DNA of 11,873 nucleotides, taken from Chlorobiota bacterium (lineage in GTDB: Bacteria; Bacteroidota; Bacteroidia; Bacteroidales; F082). The notes below the pieces were generated by a model. That model searched no databases. It saw nothing but the letters and a program-made list of their open reading frames with translations, and was not told the origin of the DNA. Below are positions 1 through 5,903 of this stretch, piece after piece (position 1 is the first letter of the stretch; each line of letters begins with the position of its first letter). The stretch covers positions 1 through 11,873 of the forward strand of contig JAUXBM010000019.1 in NCBI GenBank assembly GCA_030619415.1. Direction: 5' to 3'. The position numbers were made by a program, and so were the translations under genes.

Positions 1-1
1 G

Positions 2-511
2 AAATACAAGAAAGATGGATTCTATGTTCCTCCCGGCGCATTGCCCATGGATATCCAACTGGAAAATGCCTGGAAAAAACAGATCATGACAGATGAAGAC
101 GGTTACCCGGAATACATTGTCGCAACAGGTAACTCAGTGGCTGAATCACAAACTGCCGCCAAAATCCAGGCAACCGAAACAGCCAAACTGGAACTCGCTG
201 GTACCATCACCACGAATGTCGCGGCGCTGATTGAGAGCAACATTGCCAACCAGCAGTTAAACCTGGAAGACGCGGCTTCGGTAACCAAAACAGTGGCTGC
301 GGCAAAAAGCATAATCGCACAGGAACTGGGCAGGGTAATACCACTGTTTGAAGTCTATAAAAAGATCGGCAAAACAAACATTGAATCCGATATACGGCTT
401 GCTTACCATAGCAAAACAGCTTATGATGTCGCGAAAAAAGTAATTCGAAAAAGCCTCGAAGAACAAACCGAAATCATGCAGGAAAAGCTGGATAAGTTAA
501 TGGACTTTTAG
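2..511 (+). CDS. LPP20-like protein, 3' part only
   Basis: The frame is open from the left window edge to a TAG stop, giving 169 visible residues; the true start lies outside the window. The TTG at 41 is not a convincing start because the frame continues upstream with sensible residues (VPPGALPMD). The protein is rich in alanine and charged residues. It shows the pattern I associate with LPP20-type proteins of Bacteroidales: a 'YIVATGNSVAESQTAAKIQA' segment, a 'VAALIESNIANQQL' segment and a C-terminal helix ending 'KLDKLMDF'. LPP20-family proteins are usually envelope-associated, often lipoproteins, with poorly defined function. Any signal peptide would be outside the window. It is separated from the respiratory genes by a terminator and a long gap, so it probably belongs to a different transcription unit. 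Family assignment is from remembered similarity. Confidence 0.75.
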   Translation, partial: KYKKDGFYVPPGALPMDIQLENAWKKQIMTDEDGYPEYIVATGNSVAESQTAAKIQATETAKLELAGTITTNVAALIESNIANQQLNLEDAASVTKTVAAAKSIIAQELGRVIPLFEVYKKIGKTNIESDIRLAYHSKTAYDVAKKVIRKSLEEQTEIMQEKLDKLMDF

Positions 512-531
512 CACGTTCAACTATTCATAGT

Positions 532-562
532 AAAGCCTGGCCCAATTGGTCCGGGCTTTTTC
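532..562 (+). terminator. Rho-independent terminator
   Basis: A 9-bp stem (AAAGCCTGG paired with CCGGGCTTT, one G-T wobble) encloses a 10-base loop and runs into a T-rich tract (CTTTTTCG). It starts 20 bases after the LPP20-like stop codon, so it very likely ends that transcript and isolates the nitrate locus from it. Confidence 0.85.
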
Positions 563-727
563 GTTTCAGCTATCCAGCAACTTGATACTGGCAAGTTGGC
601 TGTTGATACAATCAACAATTTCTCCCCCTTCGACCGGATGGGAGTCCGTATGGAGGGCGAGATGTCCGATAGGACAGAGGGGGCGCATCCGGAAAGGTAT
701 CTTACAGACATATTTCAATTGTTAGGA

Positions 728-760
728 TTTTGAATTATTCAAGTATTCATTTACTTAAAT
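728..760. promoter_or_regulatory. Candidate regulator site upstream of the Rrf2 gene
   Basis: Two overlapping dyads are visible. TTGAATTATTCAA (730-742) is a perfect 13-bp palindrome. TTCAAGTA (738-745) pairs with TACTTAAA (752-759) at 7 of 8 positions. The segment aligns with 1351-1380 upstream of the porin gene at 27 of 30 positions once gaps of two bases and one base are allowed. It sits just upstream of a TAAATTTG promoter element, where a bound protein could affect transcription. Binding by the Rrf2 protein encoded next door is an inference. The region is AT-rich, so chance similarity is possible. Confidence 0.45.
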
Positions 761-770
761 AATTAAATAT

Positions 771-778
771 TAAATTTG
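771..778 (+). promoter_or_regulatory. Bacteroidota-type -7 promoter element for the Rrf2 gene
   Basis: TAAATTTG matches the TAnnTTTG -7 consensus of the Bacteroidota primary sigma factor and lies 22 bases before the start codon. A good -33 TTTG is not present at the usual distance; TTTA at 750-753 is the nearest candidate. A weak or regulated promoter is plausible. Confidence 0.5.
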
Positions 779-800
779 CACGAAACCTTATTACACCCTT

Positions 801-1202
801 ATGGCCAACATCGTCAACTTTTCTGATGCAGCTTCGATAGGCATCCACAGCATGATCGAGATTGCAAAATCTGATGTCCCTGTCAATGCCATTAAATTGT
901 CTGACAAAATCGGTTACTCAAAGCACCATATTGGTAAAATTATGCAACGATTGGTGAAGGTAGGCATGCTTAAATCGTACCGTGGCCCAAGGGGAGGATT
1001 TACGCTCAAAAAGAAACCGGAGGACATCATCCTTTATGAGATCTACACTTCCATAGAAGGGGAGGTTGAAGACATGGAGTGCCCGGTTGAAAGACAGCCT
1101 TGTCCTATCGAAAAATGTATCCGGATAAAAGTTGTTAACAAACTTGCTCAGGAGTTTGTTGAATACATGAAATCATATACGCTCGAAGAATATATCTCCT
1201 GA
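801..1202 (+). CDS. Rrf2-family Fe-S transcriptional regulator
   Basis: A 133-residue winged-helix protein of the Rrf2 family (relatives: IscR, NsrR, RsrR), the usual length. The N-terminal part carries the DNA-binding domain: a helix-turn-helix around residues 28-57 (SKHHIGKIMQRL as recognition helix) and a wing with RGPRGGF at 61-67, the family signature. Three cysteines, C94, C101 and C106, form a C-x6-C-x4-C pattern in the loop where IscR and NsrR bind a [2Fe-2S] or [4Fe-4S] cluster, so it can probably sense NO, redox state or iron supply. The spacing differs slightly from the C-x5-C pattern common in IscR and NsrR. It is transcribed alone, 199 bases upstream of the respiratory operon and in the same direction, and is the obvious candidate to control it, NsrR-like. 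A ~30-bp motif shared by its own upstream region and the operon's supports this. The exact effector cannot be read from sequence. Confidence 0.9.
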   Translation: MANIVNFSDAASIGIHSMIEIAKSDVPVNAIKLSDKIGYSKHHIGKIMQRLVKVGMLKSYRGPRGGFTLKKKPEDIILYEIYTSIEGEVEDMECPVERQPCPIEKCIRIKVVNKLAQEFVEYMKSYTLEEYIS

Positions 1203-1347
1203 TTTCTACCTCCTTGATATTATTAGACTTTACCGCCATTACTATTCTGTAAGTCGCATTTTCAACTGCCTGAGCTTGGTTTATTTAGATTCTTTTTAAA
1301 TATCTGCACGGGTTCATTTTATGTGATATTCCAGTCGCAATTATCGC

Positions 1348-1355
1348 TATTTTTG
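1348..1355 (+). promoter_or_regulatory. Candidate -7 promoter element of the respiratory operon
   Basis: TATTTTTG fits TAnnTTTG and lies 46 bases before the porin start codon. The -33 region is poor: TATGTG around 1320-1325 is the best match at a suitable distance. The same ten bases, GCTATTTTTG, recur upstream of the napL-like gene (10979-10988). This is the only good promoter candidate between the Rrf2 gene and the porin. Confidence 0.45.
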
Positions 1356-1386
1356 AAATTCAGTATTTATTTTCTGAAATCAAAAA
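1350..1386. promoter_or_regulatory. Inverted repeat overlapping the operon promoter (candidate operator)
   Basis: The left arm, TTTTTGA plus AATTCAG (1350-1363), and the right arm, CTGAAATCAAAAA (1374-1386), are complementary at 12 of 13 positions if one A is bulged, around a 10-base AT-rich centre. It begins inside the TATTTTTG element and covers the expected transcription start, a typical place for a repressor. The part at 1351-1380 resembles 728-760 upstream of the Rrf2 gene. It might instead act as an RNA hairpin in the leader, but that stem would be very AT-rich and weak. Confidence 0.45.
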
Positions 1387-1401
1387 CTAAAAACCAATTG
1401 T

Positions 1402-2718
1402 ATGAAAAAAGCTTTATTCCCTTTTTTAATTGCCGGTCTATTCATTTTCATTGCTGGTGATATAGTCGCACAAACCGTCAAGATCTCCGCAGAGGTACGA
1501 CCCCGGTATGAATACCGACACGGTTACAAAACGCTCTTCCCTGATGACGCTTTAGCGGCCAATTTTATTTCACAACGTACACGGCTGAATGGTTTTTTTG
1601 CCAATGAGACATTTAAAGTGTATTTAAGCCTGCAGGATGTTAGGGTTTGGGGAGATGTGAACCAACTCAACAAGGGCGATGTTTATGGGTTTTCAGTACA
1701 CGAAGCCTGGGCACAAGTGCGTTTTTGCGATGTATTGTCGTTAAAAGTAGGCCGACAGGAAATCATTTACGATGACCACCGTATATTTGGTAGTGTTGGC
1801 TGGGCACAGCAGGCACGTAGCCATGATGCCGCAGTGTTTAAATTCTTTTTTGGAGATAACAATAAACTCGATTTTGGTTTTGCTTACAATGCCATGCAGG
1901 AATCGCTATACAAAGTGGCATATGGTAACAAAAACTACAAAACCATCCAATGGTTGCATTACCACGGTCAATTCGGTAAATCTGGTTTAAGTGTTTTGTT
2001 CCTCAACAACGGATTGCCTTACGATGCTGACGATAACCCGGAAAAGTATGATGAAAAAATAGCGTTTAGTCAAACCATTGGTGCCAGGTATTCCTTTAAA
2101 GGAAAAAAAATCAAATTCAATGTCGCTGTTTATGATCAGTTAGGGAAAAATGGCAAGAACCACGATTTATCCGCGTTCTATGCAGCAGCCGATATCTCTT
2201 TTCACCTGGTTAAAGTGTTTTCTTTCGGAATTGGCGGAGAGTATTTATCAGGTACTTCAACTTTAGATCGACAGGAAAAGGACTATAAGGATCAGTCTTT
2301 CTCGCCATTCTATGGAACCAACCACAAGTTTAACGGCTGGATGGATTATTTTTATGTGGGAAATTATAATGGACAGAATGGTTTGATCGATATCTATATT
2401 CCATTGCTATTCAAAATTAAAAAATGGGCTTTTGGTGGCAGATACCATTATTTTATGGCTGCTGCAACGGTTTCAGGCATTGATAATGACACCGGCCTTA
2501 CTAAAGATTACGGCAGTGGGCTCGGAATGGAGGTGGACTATTTTGTGAAATATACTTTTTCGAAAGCAGTTAATATCCAGGGCGGATATTCGCATATGTT
2601 TGCTACCGAAACCATGCAGGTGCTTAAAGGTGGCAATTACAAAAACGCCAACAACTGGGGATGGATCATGCTCACTTTCAAACCGACTTTCTTTAACTCC
2701 GACAACAAAAAGAAATAA
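1402..2718 (+). CDS. Outer-membrane porin, alginate-export (AlgE-like) family
   Basis: A 438-residue protein with a Sec signal peptide: MKK, a hydrophobic stretch at residues 5-19, and likely cleavage at A23/Q24. The rest has the alternating aromatic and polar strands of a beta-barrel. Features seen in the Bacteroidota 'alginate export' porins include EVRPRYEYR just after the signal, SQRTRLN, a DVRVWGD strand, VGRQEIIYDDHR, and a C-terminal strand ending in aromatic residues (WGWIMLTFKPTFF). The family name comes from AlgE of Pseudomonas, but members outside alginate clusters are usually of unknown substrate. Being the first gene of an operon for nitrate/nitrite respiration, it may let nitrate, nitrite or another small anion through the outer membrane; that is inference. 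The start is the only ATG giving a complete signal peptide. The Rieske gene follows after 18 bases without a terminator. Confidence 0.8.
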   Translation: MKKALFPFLIAGLFIFIAGDIVAQTVKISAEVRPRYEYRHGYKTLFPDDALAANFISQRTRLNGFFANETFKVYLSLQDVRVWGDVNQLNKGDVYGFSVHEAWAQVRFCDVLSLKVGRQEIIYDDHRIFGSVGWAQQARSHDAAVFKFFFGDNNKLDFGFAYNAMQESLYKVAYGNKNYKTIQWLHYHGQFGKSGLSVLFLNNGLPYDADDNPEKYDEKIAFSQTIGARYSFKGKKIKFNVAVYDQLGKNGKNHDLSAFYAAADISFHLVKVFSFGIGGEYLSGTSTLDRQEKDYKDQSFSPFYGTNHKFNGWMDYFYVGNYNGQNGLIDIYIPLLFKIKKWAFGGRYHYFMAAATVSGIDNDTGLTKDYGSGLGMEVDYFVKYTFSKAVNIQGGYSHMFATETMQVLKGGNYKNANNWGWIMLTFKPTFFNSDNKKK

Positions 2719-2736
2719 ACCAATAACAACAATTAT

Positions 2737-3171
2737 ATGGACAGAAGAGATGCATTAAAAAACATGTTGGCATTCATTCCATTAGGAGGTGCATTCGCAG
2801 GAATAACCGCAATGGGTTTCCGCTTTATTACTCCAAAAAAGCGCGATGTAACCCGGCGGATATTCACCATGCACCTGGATGAACTGCCCATCAACGCCTC
2901 CCGCCAGATCACCGATTTGCGGGGAAAAGACCTCGTCCTTGTACGTACCGGCGAACGGGAAGTTAAGGCCATGTCCACTGTGTGTACACATTTGGGATGT
3001 ACGGTTTACTGGCAAAAAGATAACCAGGAATTTTACTGCCCCTGTCATGCCGGAAGGTTTGATAAAGACGGGAATGTGGTTGCCGGTCCACCACCAAGAC
3101 CTCTGGAGACGTATCATACAGAGATTGAAGATGACAATGTATTTATTTACTTTAAAGATGCGGAGGGCTGA
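2737..3171 (+). CDS. Rieske [2Fe-2S] protein with Tat-type N-terminus
   Basis: This 144-residue protein is the Rieske subunit of a bc-type quinol oxidoreductase. Box I is C83-T-H85-L-G-C88 and box II is C101-P-C103-H104. By family rule C83, H85, C101 and H104 hold the [2Fe-2S] cluster and C88-C103 form the disulfide. The Pro-loop GPPPRPL (117-123) is present. Box II continues as AGRF where many bc1 proteins have GSxF. The N-terminus, MDRRDALKN followed by a hydrophobic segment (residues 11-30), is a twin-arginine signal that normally stays as a membrane anchor in Rieske proteins. It oxidises quinol at the Qo site of the cytochrome b encoded next, whose start is two bases past this stop, and passes electrons to a c-type cytochrome. 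There is no cytochrome c1 gene here; the octahaem protein two genes on is the candidate acceptor. Confidence 0.95.
   Translation: MDRRDALKNMLAFIPLGGAFAGITAMGFRFITPKKRDVTRRIFTMHLDELPINASRQITDLRGKDLVLVRTGEREVKAMSTVCTHLGCTVYWQKDNQEFYCPCHAGRFDKDGNVVAGPPPRPLETYHTEIEDDNVFIYFKDAEG
3162..3167 (+). promoter_or_regulatory. Possible Shine-Dalgarno for cytochrome b
   Basis: GGAGGG lies six bases before the cytochrome b ATG, inside the last codons of the Rieske gene. Bacteroidota rarely use such sites, and here the bases also encode residues, so this may be coincidence or may help translational coupling of the two subunits. Confidence 0.35.
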
Positions 3172-3173
3172 TT

Positions 3174-4217
3174 ATGGGACTAGGAGCTTGGCTTAAACAA
3201 TCATTTCCGGTTGATCAGGATGCCCTGATCGAACTGACCGCTGAACCCATCCCAAATCACCTGAAAAGATGGTGGTGGGCACTGGGAGGAACACCTTTAT
3301 ATATGTTCACCGTTCAGGTGATAACAGGTATTATGCTCGTTTTTTATTATGTGCCCGATACCGACAAAGCTTATGATAGCATTGCATATATTACATACAC
3401 TGCCGATTATGGCTGGCTGATTAGAAGCATACACCGTTGGTCTTCCAACATTATGATCGCTTCATTGATATTGCATATGATGCGGGTATTTTTCACAAAA
3501 TCATACAAGGCGCCCAGAGATATAAACTGGATGTTTGGTGTTGTTTTATTCCTGCTGAGTGTGATCTTTGGATTCACCGGCTATTCGCTTGTTTACGAAC
3601 AAATGTCGTATTGGGCAATGCAGGTTGGAACCGGTATCGCCGGTGCAACACCTTTTGTTGGCGAGTGGATAGCAGATTTTATGCGGGGTGGAAGTGAGAT
3701 TGGTCAGAACACATTGACGAGGTTCTACATTTTTCATATCGTACTATTACCGATTTTACTTGTTATGGCAGTCGGCATACATGTTTACCTAATCAGGGCG
3801 CATGGTGTAACGGAACTAAAATTCAAAGGTGATGAGGATGTGGAAAAGAAAACTTTCCCTTTGTGGCCTGACCATGTTTTTACAGAATTGATCATGGTAT
3901 CTATTATCATGGTGCTGCTGTTGGTACTCTCAATTTTGTTCCCGGTCCAGCTTGGCGACCCGGCTAATCCAAATGTAACACCATTACACATTAAACCCGA
4001 ATGGTACTTCTTCGCCGTATTCCGCTGGTTAAAAATTACAAACCTGCTGGTTGGGGTAATGGGACCAATGGTCTTTATTGGTATCCTGTTCTTCTGGCCT
4101 TTTATCGATAAATTCTTCGATAAAGTTTTCCCTGGCAAAGAAGTTGGATTTTGGATTGGCGTTCTCGGATTGTTGACAATAAATGGATTCACCGTCTGGG
4201 AAATATTCGGACATTAA
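3174..4217 (+). CDS. Cytochrome b of a bc/b6f-type quinol oxidoreductase
   Basis: A 347-residue membrane protein with about seven hydrophobic segments (approximately 40-60, 84-106, 119-138, 182-206, 236-257, 292-313 and 323-343). It combines in one chain the parts that are split into cytochrome b6 and subunit IV in b6f. The bis-His haem ligands are H87/H101 in the second helix and H188/H203 in the fourth. The 14- and 15-residue steps match cytochrome b6 rather than mitochondrial cytochrome b (14 and 14). The Qo-site PEWYFF motif is at 275-280. The region equivalent to 'GYSLPWDQ' reads GYSLVYEQMSYW (136-147), so the usual Pro-Trp is replaced by Val-Tyr. The protein is shorter than most bc1 cytochromes b and seems to lack the last helix. 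It forms the core of the complex with the Rieske protein just upstream and would conserve energy by a Q cycle. The octahaem gene follows after 48 bases. Confidence 0.95.
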   Translation: MGLGAWLKQSFPVDQDALIELTAEPIPNHLKRWWWALGGTPLYMFTVQVITGIMLVFYYVPDTDKAYDSIAYITYTADYGWLIRSIHRWSSNIMIASLILHMMRVFFTKSYKAPRDINWMFGVVLFLLSVIFGFTGYSLVYEQMSYWAMQVGTGIAGATPFVGEWIADFMRGGSEIGQNTLTRFYIFHIVLLPILLVMAVGIHVYLIRAHGVTELKFKGDEDVEKKTFPLWPDHVFTELIMVSIIMVLLLVLSILFPVQLGDPANPNVTPLHIKPEWYFFAVFRWLKITNLLVGVMGPMVFIGILFFWPFIDKFFDKVFPGKEVGFWIGVLGLLTINGFTVWEIFGH

Positions 4218-4265
4218 TTAAATTAGAATAATCAAATAACATATATAAACCAAAAATTTACAGAA

Positions 4266-5792
4266 ATGGCAACAAGTTTAAACACAAAAAGAACCATTAT
4301 CGGCGTGCTAAGTCTTGTATTTATCGTGGTGCTACTGATGGCACTTTGGAAAGAAGTGCAGCATGCAATGCCTGATTACAAAGCCGCTCCAATTTTGGAT
4401 GCCGGTACAAAACACTGTATTAGCTGTCACGGAGAACAAGGCGTCGGCAAAGTAATTGTTGAACAATGGAAAAACAGCAAACATGCTGAAGTTGGCGTTG
4501 GCTGCCTCGAATGTCACCAGGCCAAAGAAGGCGACATTGATGGATATGAACATGAAGGACAGTTTATTGCTACAATTGTTACCCCAAATGACTGTGCTGA
4601 GTGTCATGCCGAAGAGGCCGAACAGTTCGTAACCAGTCACCATGCCGATGCAGGGATGATCATGGGGTCATTGGATAATGTGCTGGCAGAAGTAGTTGAG
4701 GGACATGCAGCATATATGGATGGGGCAAATCCTGCGGCTGCCTCAGGATGCTGGCAATGTCATGGGTCAAGGGTCCAGTTCCTGACAGATGAGAATGGAG
4801 ATCCTAAATACAACGACATGGGTATCCTCTTGCTGGATCCCAAAACATGGCCAAATACCGGAATGGGTCGTATCAACCTGGATGGATCAAAAGGCTCATG
4901 TTCAGCTTGTCATAACAGGCATCATTTTTCAATTGCCCAGGTACGTCAGCCCGAAAATTGCGGCAAATGCCACATGGGACCCGACCATCCGCAGTTGGAA
5001 ATTTATAACGAATCAAAACACGGGATTAATTTCCGGGCACACCGCGAAGACATGAATCTTGGTGCACAGCCATGGGTTGTTGGTCAGGATTATTCTGCAG
5101 CGCCAACCTGTGCAACCTGCCACATGAGCGCTACACCTGACCAACCGGTTACGCACGATGTAGGCGACAGGATAAGCTGGACACTGCGACCAAAAGTTTC
5201 AGAGAAAATCGATGCTGCCGCGATGGCTAAATTCGAAGCACAGGGAAAACCATTACCTGAAGGTTTCCTTACCTGGGAACAAAGAAGAAAAGGTATGCAG
5301 AATGTATGTTTCCAATGTCATACCAGGGATTATGTGAAAAATTTCTACATCCAATATGACAATATGGTTCACTTATACAATGATAAGTTTGGTAAACCTG
5401 CACTTGCTTTGATGAAAGCGTTAAAATCAGAAAAATTGATCACCCCTATTCCATTTGACGATAAAATTGAATGGACTTATTTCTTCCTGTGGCATCATGA
5501 AGGTCGTCGTGCAAGAATGGGAGCTTCTATGATGGGGCCTGATTACACTCAGTGGCACGGTAATTTTGAAGTGGCTGACCGCTTTTATATGGAGTTGGTT
5601 CCCGAAGTTGAGGAATTGATCGCCGACGGAAAAAAGCATGGCAAAACTGCTCAGGCCAATAAAGTGCAAGCCTTACTGGATGATATCCTGAACAGTGAAA
5701 TGCACAAATGGTTCCTCGGTAAAACTGACCCTGAAGAAGTGGCCAGACGTAAAGCTGCTTCAGCAGAATTCCGCAAAAGATATTCGGAATAA
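4266..5792 (+). CDS. Octahaem c-type cytochrome, hydroxylamine oxidoreductase (HAO) superfamily
   Basis: A 508-residue protein with exactly eight CxxCH motifs, starting at C51, C80, C110, C162, C212, C232, C282 and C348. Their order and spacing fit the octahaem HAO family. A single hydrophobic segment at residues 10-28 with no clear cleavage site suggests a periplasmic protein anchored in the inner membrane. D240-H241, straight after haem-6 (CGKCHMGPDHPQ), sits where HAO has its catalytic Asp-His pair, and NRHHF after haem-5 is also family-like. The C-terminal helical part contains HHEGRRARMGA and MGPDYTQWHG; Y427 is a possible counterpart of the tyrosine that crosslinks haem-4 (the P460 haem) in true HAOs, but only an alignment can settle this. 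HAO homologues oxidise hydroxylamine or hydrazine when crosslinked, while uncrosslinked ones are linked to nitrite or hydroxylamine reduction. Position after Rieske/cytochrome b and before napA suggests it receives quinol-derived electrons and acts on nitrite, NO or hydroxylamine. It is not NrfA (pentahaem). Confidence 0.85.
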   Translation: MATSLNTKRTIIGVLSLVFIVVLLMALWKEVQHAMPDYKAAPILDAGTKHCISCHGEQGVGKVIVEQWKNSKHAEVGVGCLECHQAKEGDIDGYEHEGQFIATIVTPNDCAECHAEEAEQFVTSHHADAGMIMGSLDNVLAEVVEGHAAYMDGANPAAASGCWQCHGSRVQFLTDENGDPKYNDMGILLLDPKTWPNTGMGRINLDGSKGSCSACHNRHHFSIAQVRQPENCGKCHMGPDHPQLEIYNESKHGINFRAHREDMNLGAQPWVVGQDYSAAPTCATCHMSATPDQPVTHDVGDRISWTLRPKVSEKIDAAAMAKFEAQGKPLPEGFLTWEQRRKGMQNVCFQCHTRDYVKNFYIQYDNMVHLYNDKFGKPALALMKALKSEKLITPIPFDDKIEWTYFFLWHHEGRRARMGASMMGPDYTQWHGNFEVADRFYMELVPEVEELIADGKKHGKTAQANKVQALLDDILNSEMHKWFLGKTDPEEVARRKAASAEFRKRYSE

Positions 5793-5810
5793 ATAATACA
5801 ACTATTAAAA

Positions 5811-5848
5811 GCAGACTATGGTTTGAATCATTTCAGACCATAGTTTGC
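5811..5848 (+). promoter_or_regulatory. Strong intercistronic hairpin between the octahaem gene and napA
   Basis: GCAGACTATGGTTTGAA (5811-5827) pairs with TTCAGACCATAGTTTGC (5832-5848) over all 17 positions, counting two G-T wobbles, around a TCAT loop. It begins 19 bases after the octahaem stop and ends 55 bases before napA. No run of Ts follows directly (CATTGTTATC), so it does not look like a standard terminator; an mRNA-processing or transcript-stabilising hairpin that sets different levels for the two halves of the operon is more likely. TAAAATTG at 5861-5868 is close to a -7 element but lacks a -33 partner at the right distance. Confidence 0.75.
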
Positions 5849-5903
5849 CATTGTTATCAATAAAATTGTTTTTCATTCCTCTTTTCCAATAAGAAATATT
5901 ATC

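Noticed and set aside
517..711. 64-residue ORF on the minus strand in the gap before the Rrf2 gene.
   Set aside because: It overlaps the terminator of the upstream gene and has no recognisable motif or promoter.
512..733. Frame of the LPP20-like gene stays open past its stop for 74 codons, ending with residues such as HPERYLTDIFQLLGF; a 31-residue ORF from ATG 638 lies in it.
   Set aside because: It runs through the terminator hairpin and resembles no family I know. A decayed gene end is possible but unsupported; I see nothing else firm between 563 and 727.
1322..1339. TGTGA and TCGCA near the operon promoter, resembling a CRP/FNR-type site.
   Set aside because: The half-sites are eight bases apart instead of six and one is degenerate, so it is not a convincing CRP site; no TTGAT-N4-ATCAA FNR site was found either.
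2782..3196. ORFs of about 105-111 residues on both strands over the Rieske gene.
   Set aside because: They are out of frame with a complete Rieske protein that contains both cluster boxes.
4266..5792. Annotation of the multihaem protein as NrfA or as a generic NapC/NirT cytochrome.
   Set aside because: It has eight CxxCH motifs, no CxxCK, and the Asp-His and C-terminal features of the HAO superfamily; NrfA has five haems and NapC four.
5849..5868. Possible FNR site and promoter before napA (ATCAA at 5856-5860; TAAAATTG at 5861-5868).
   Set aside because: The FNR left half-site is missing and the -7-like element has no -33 partner at the right spacing.
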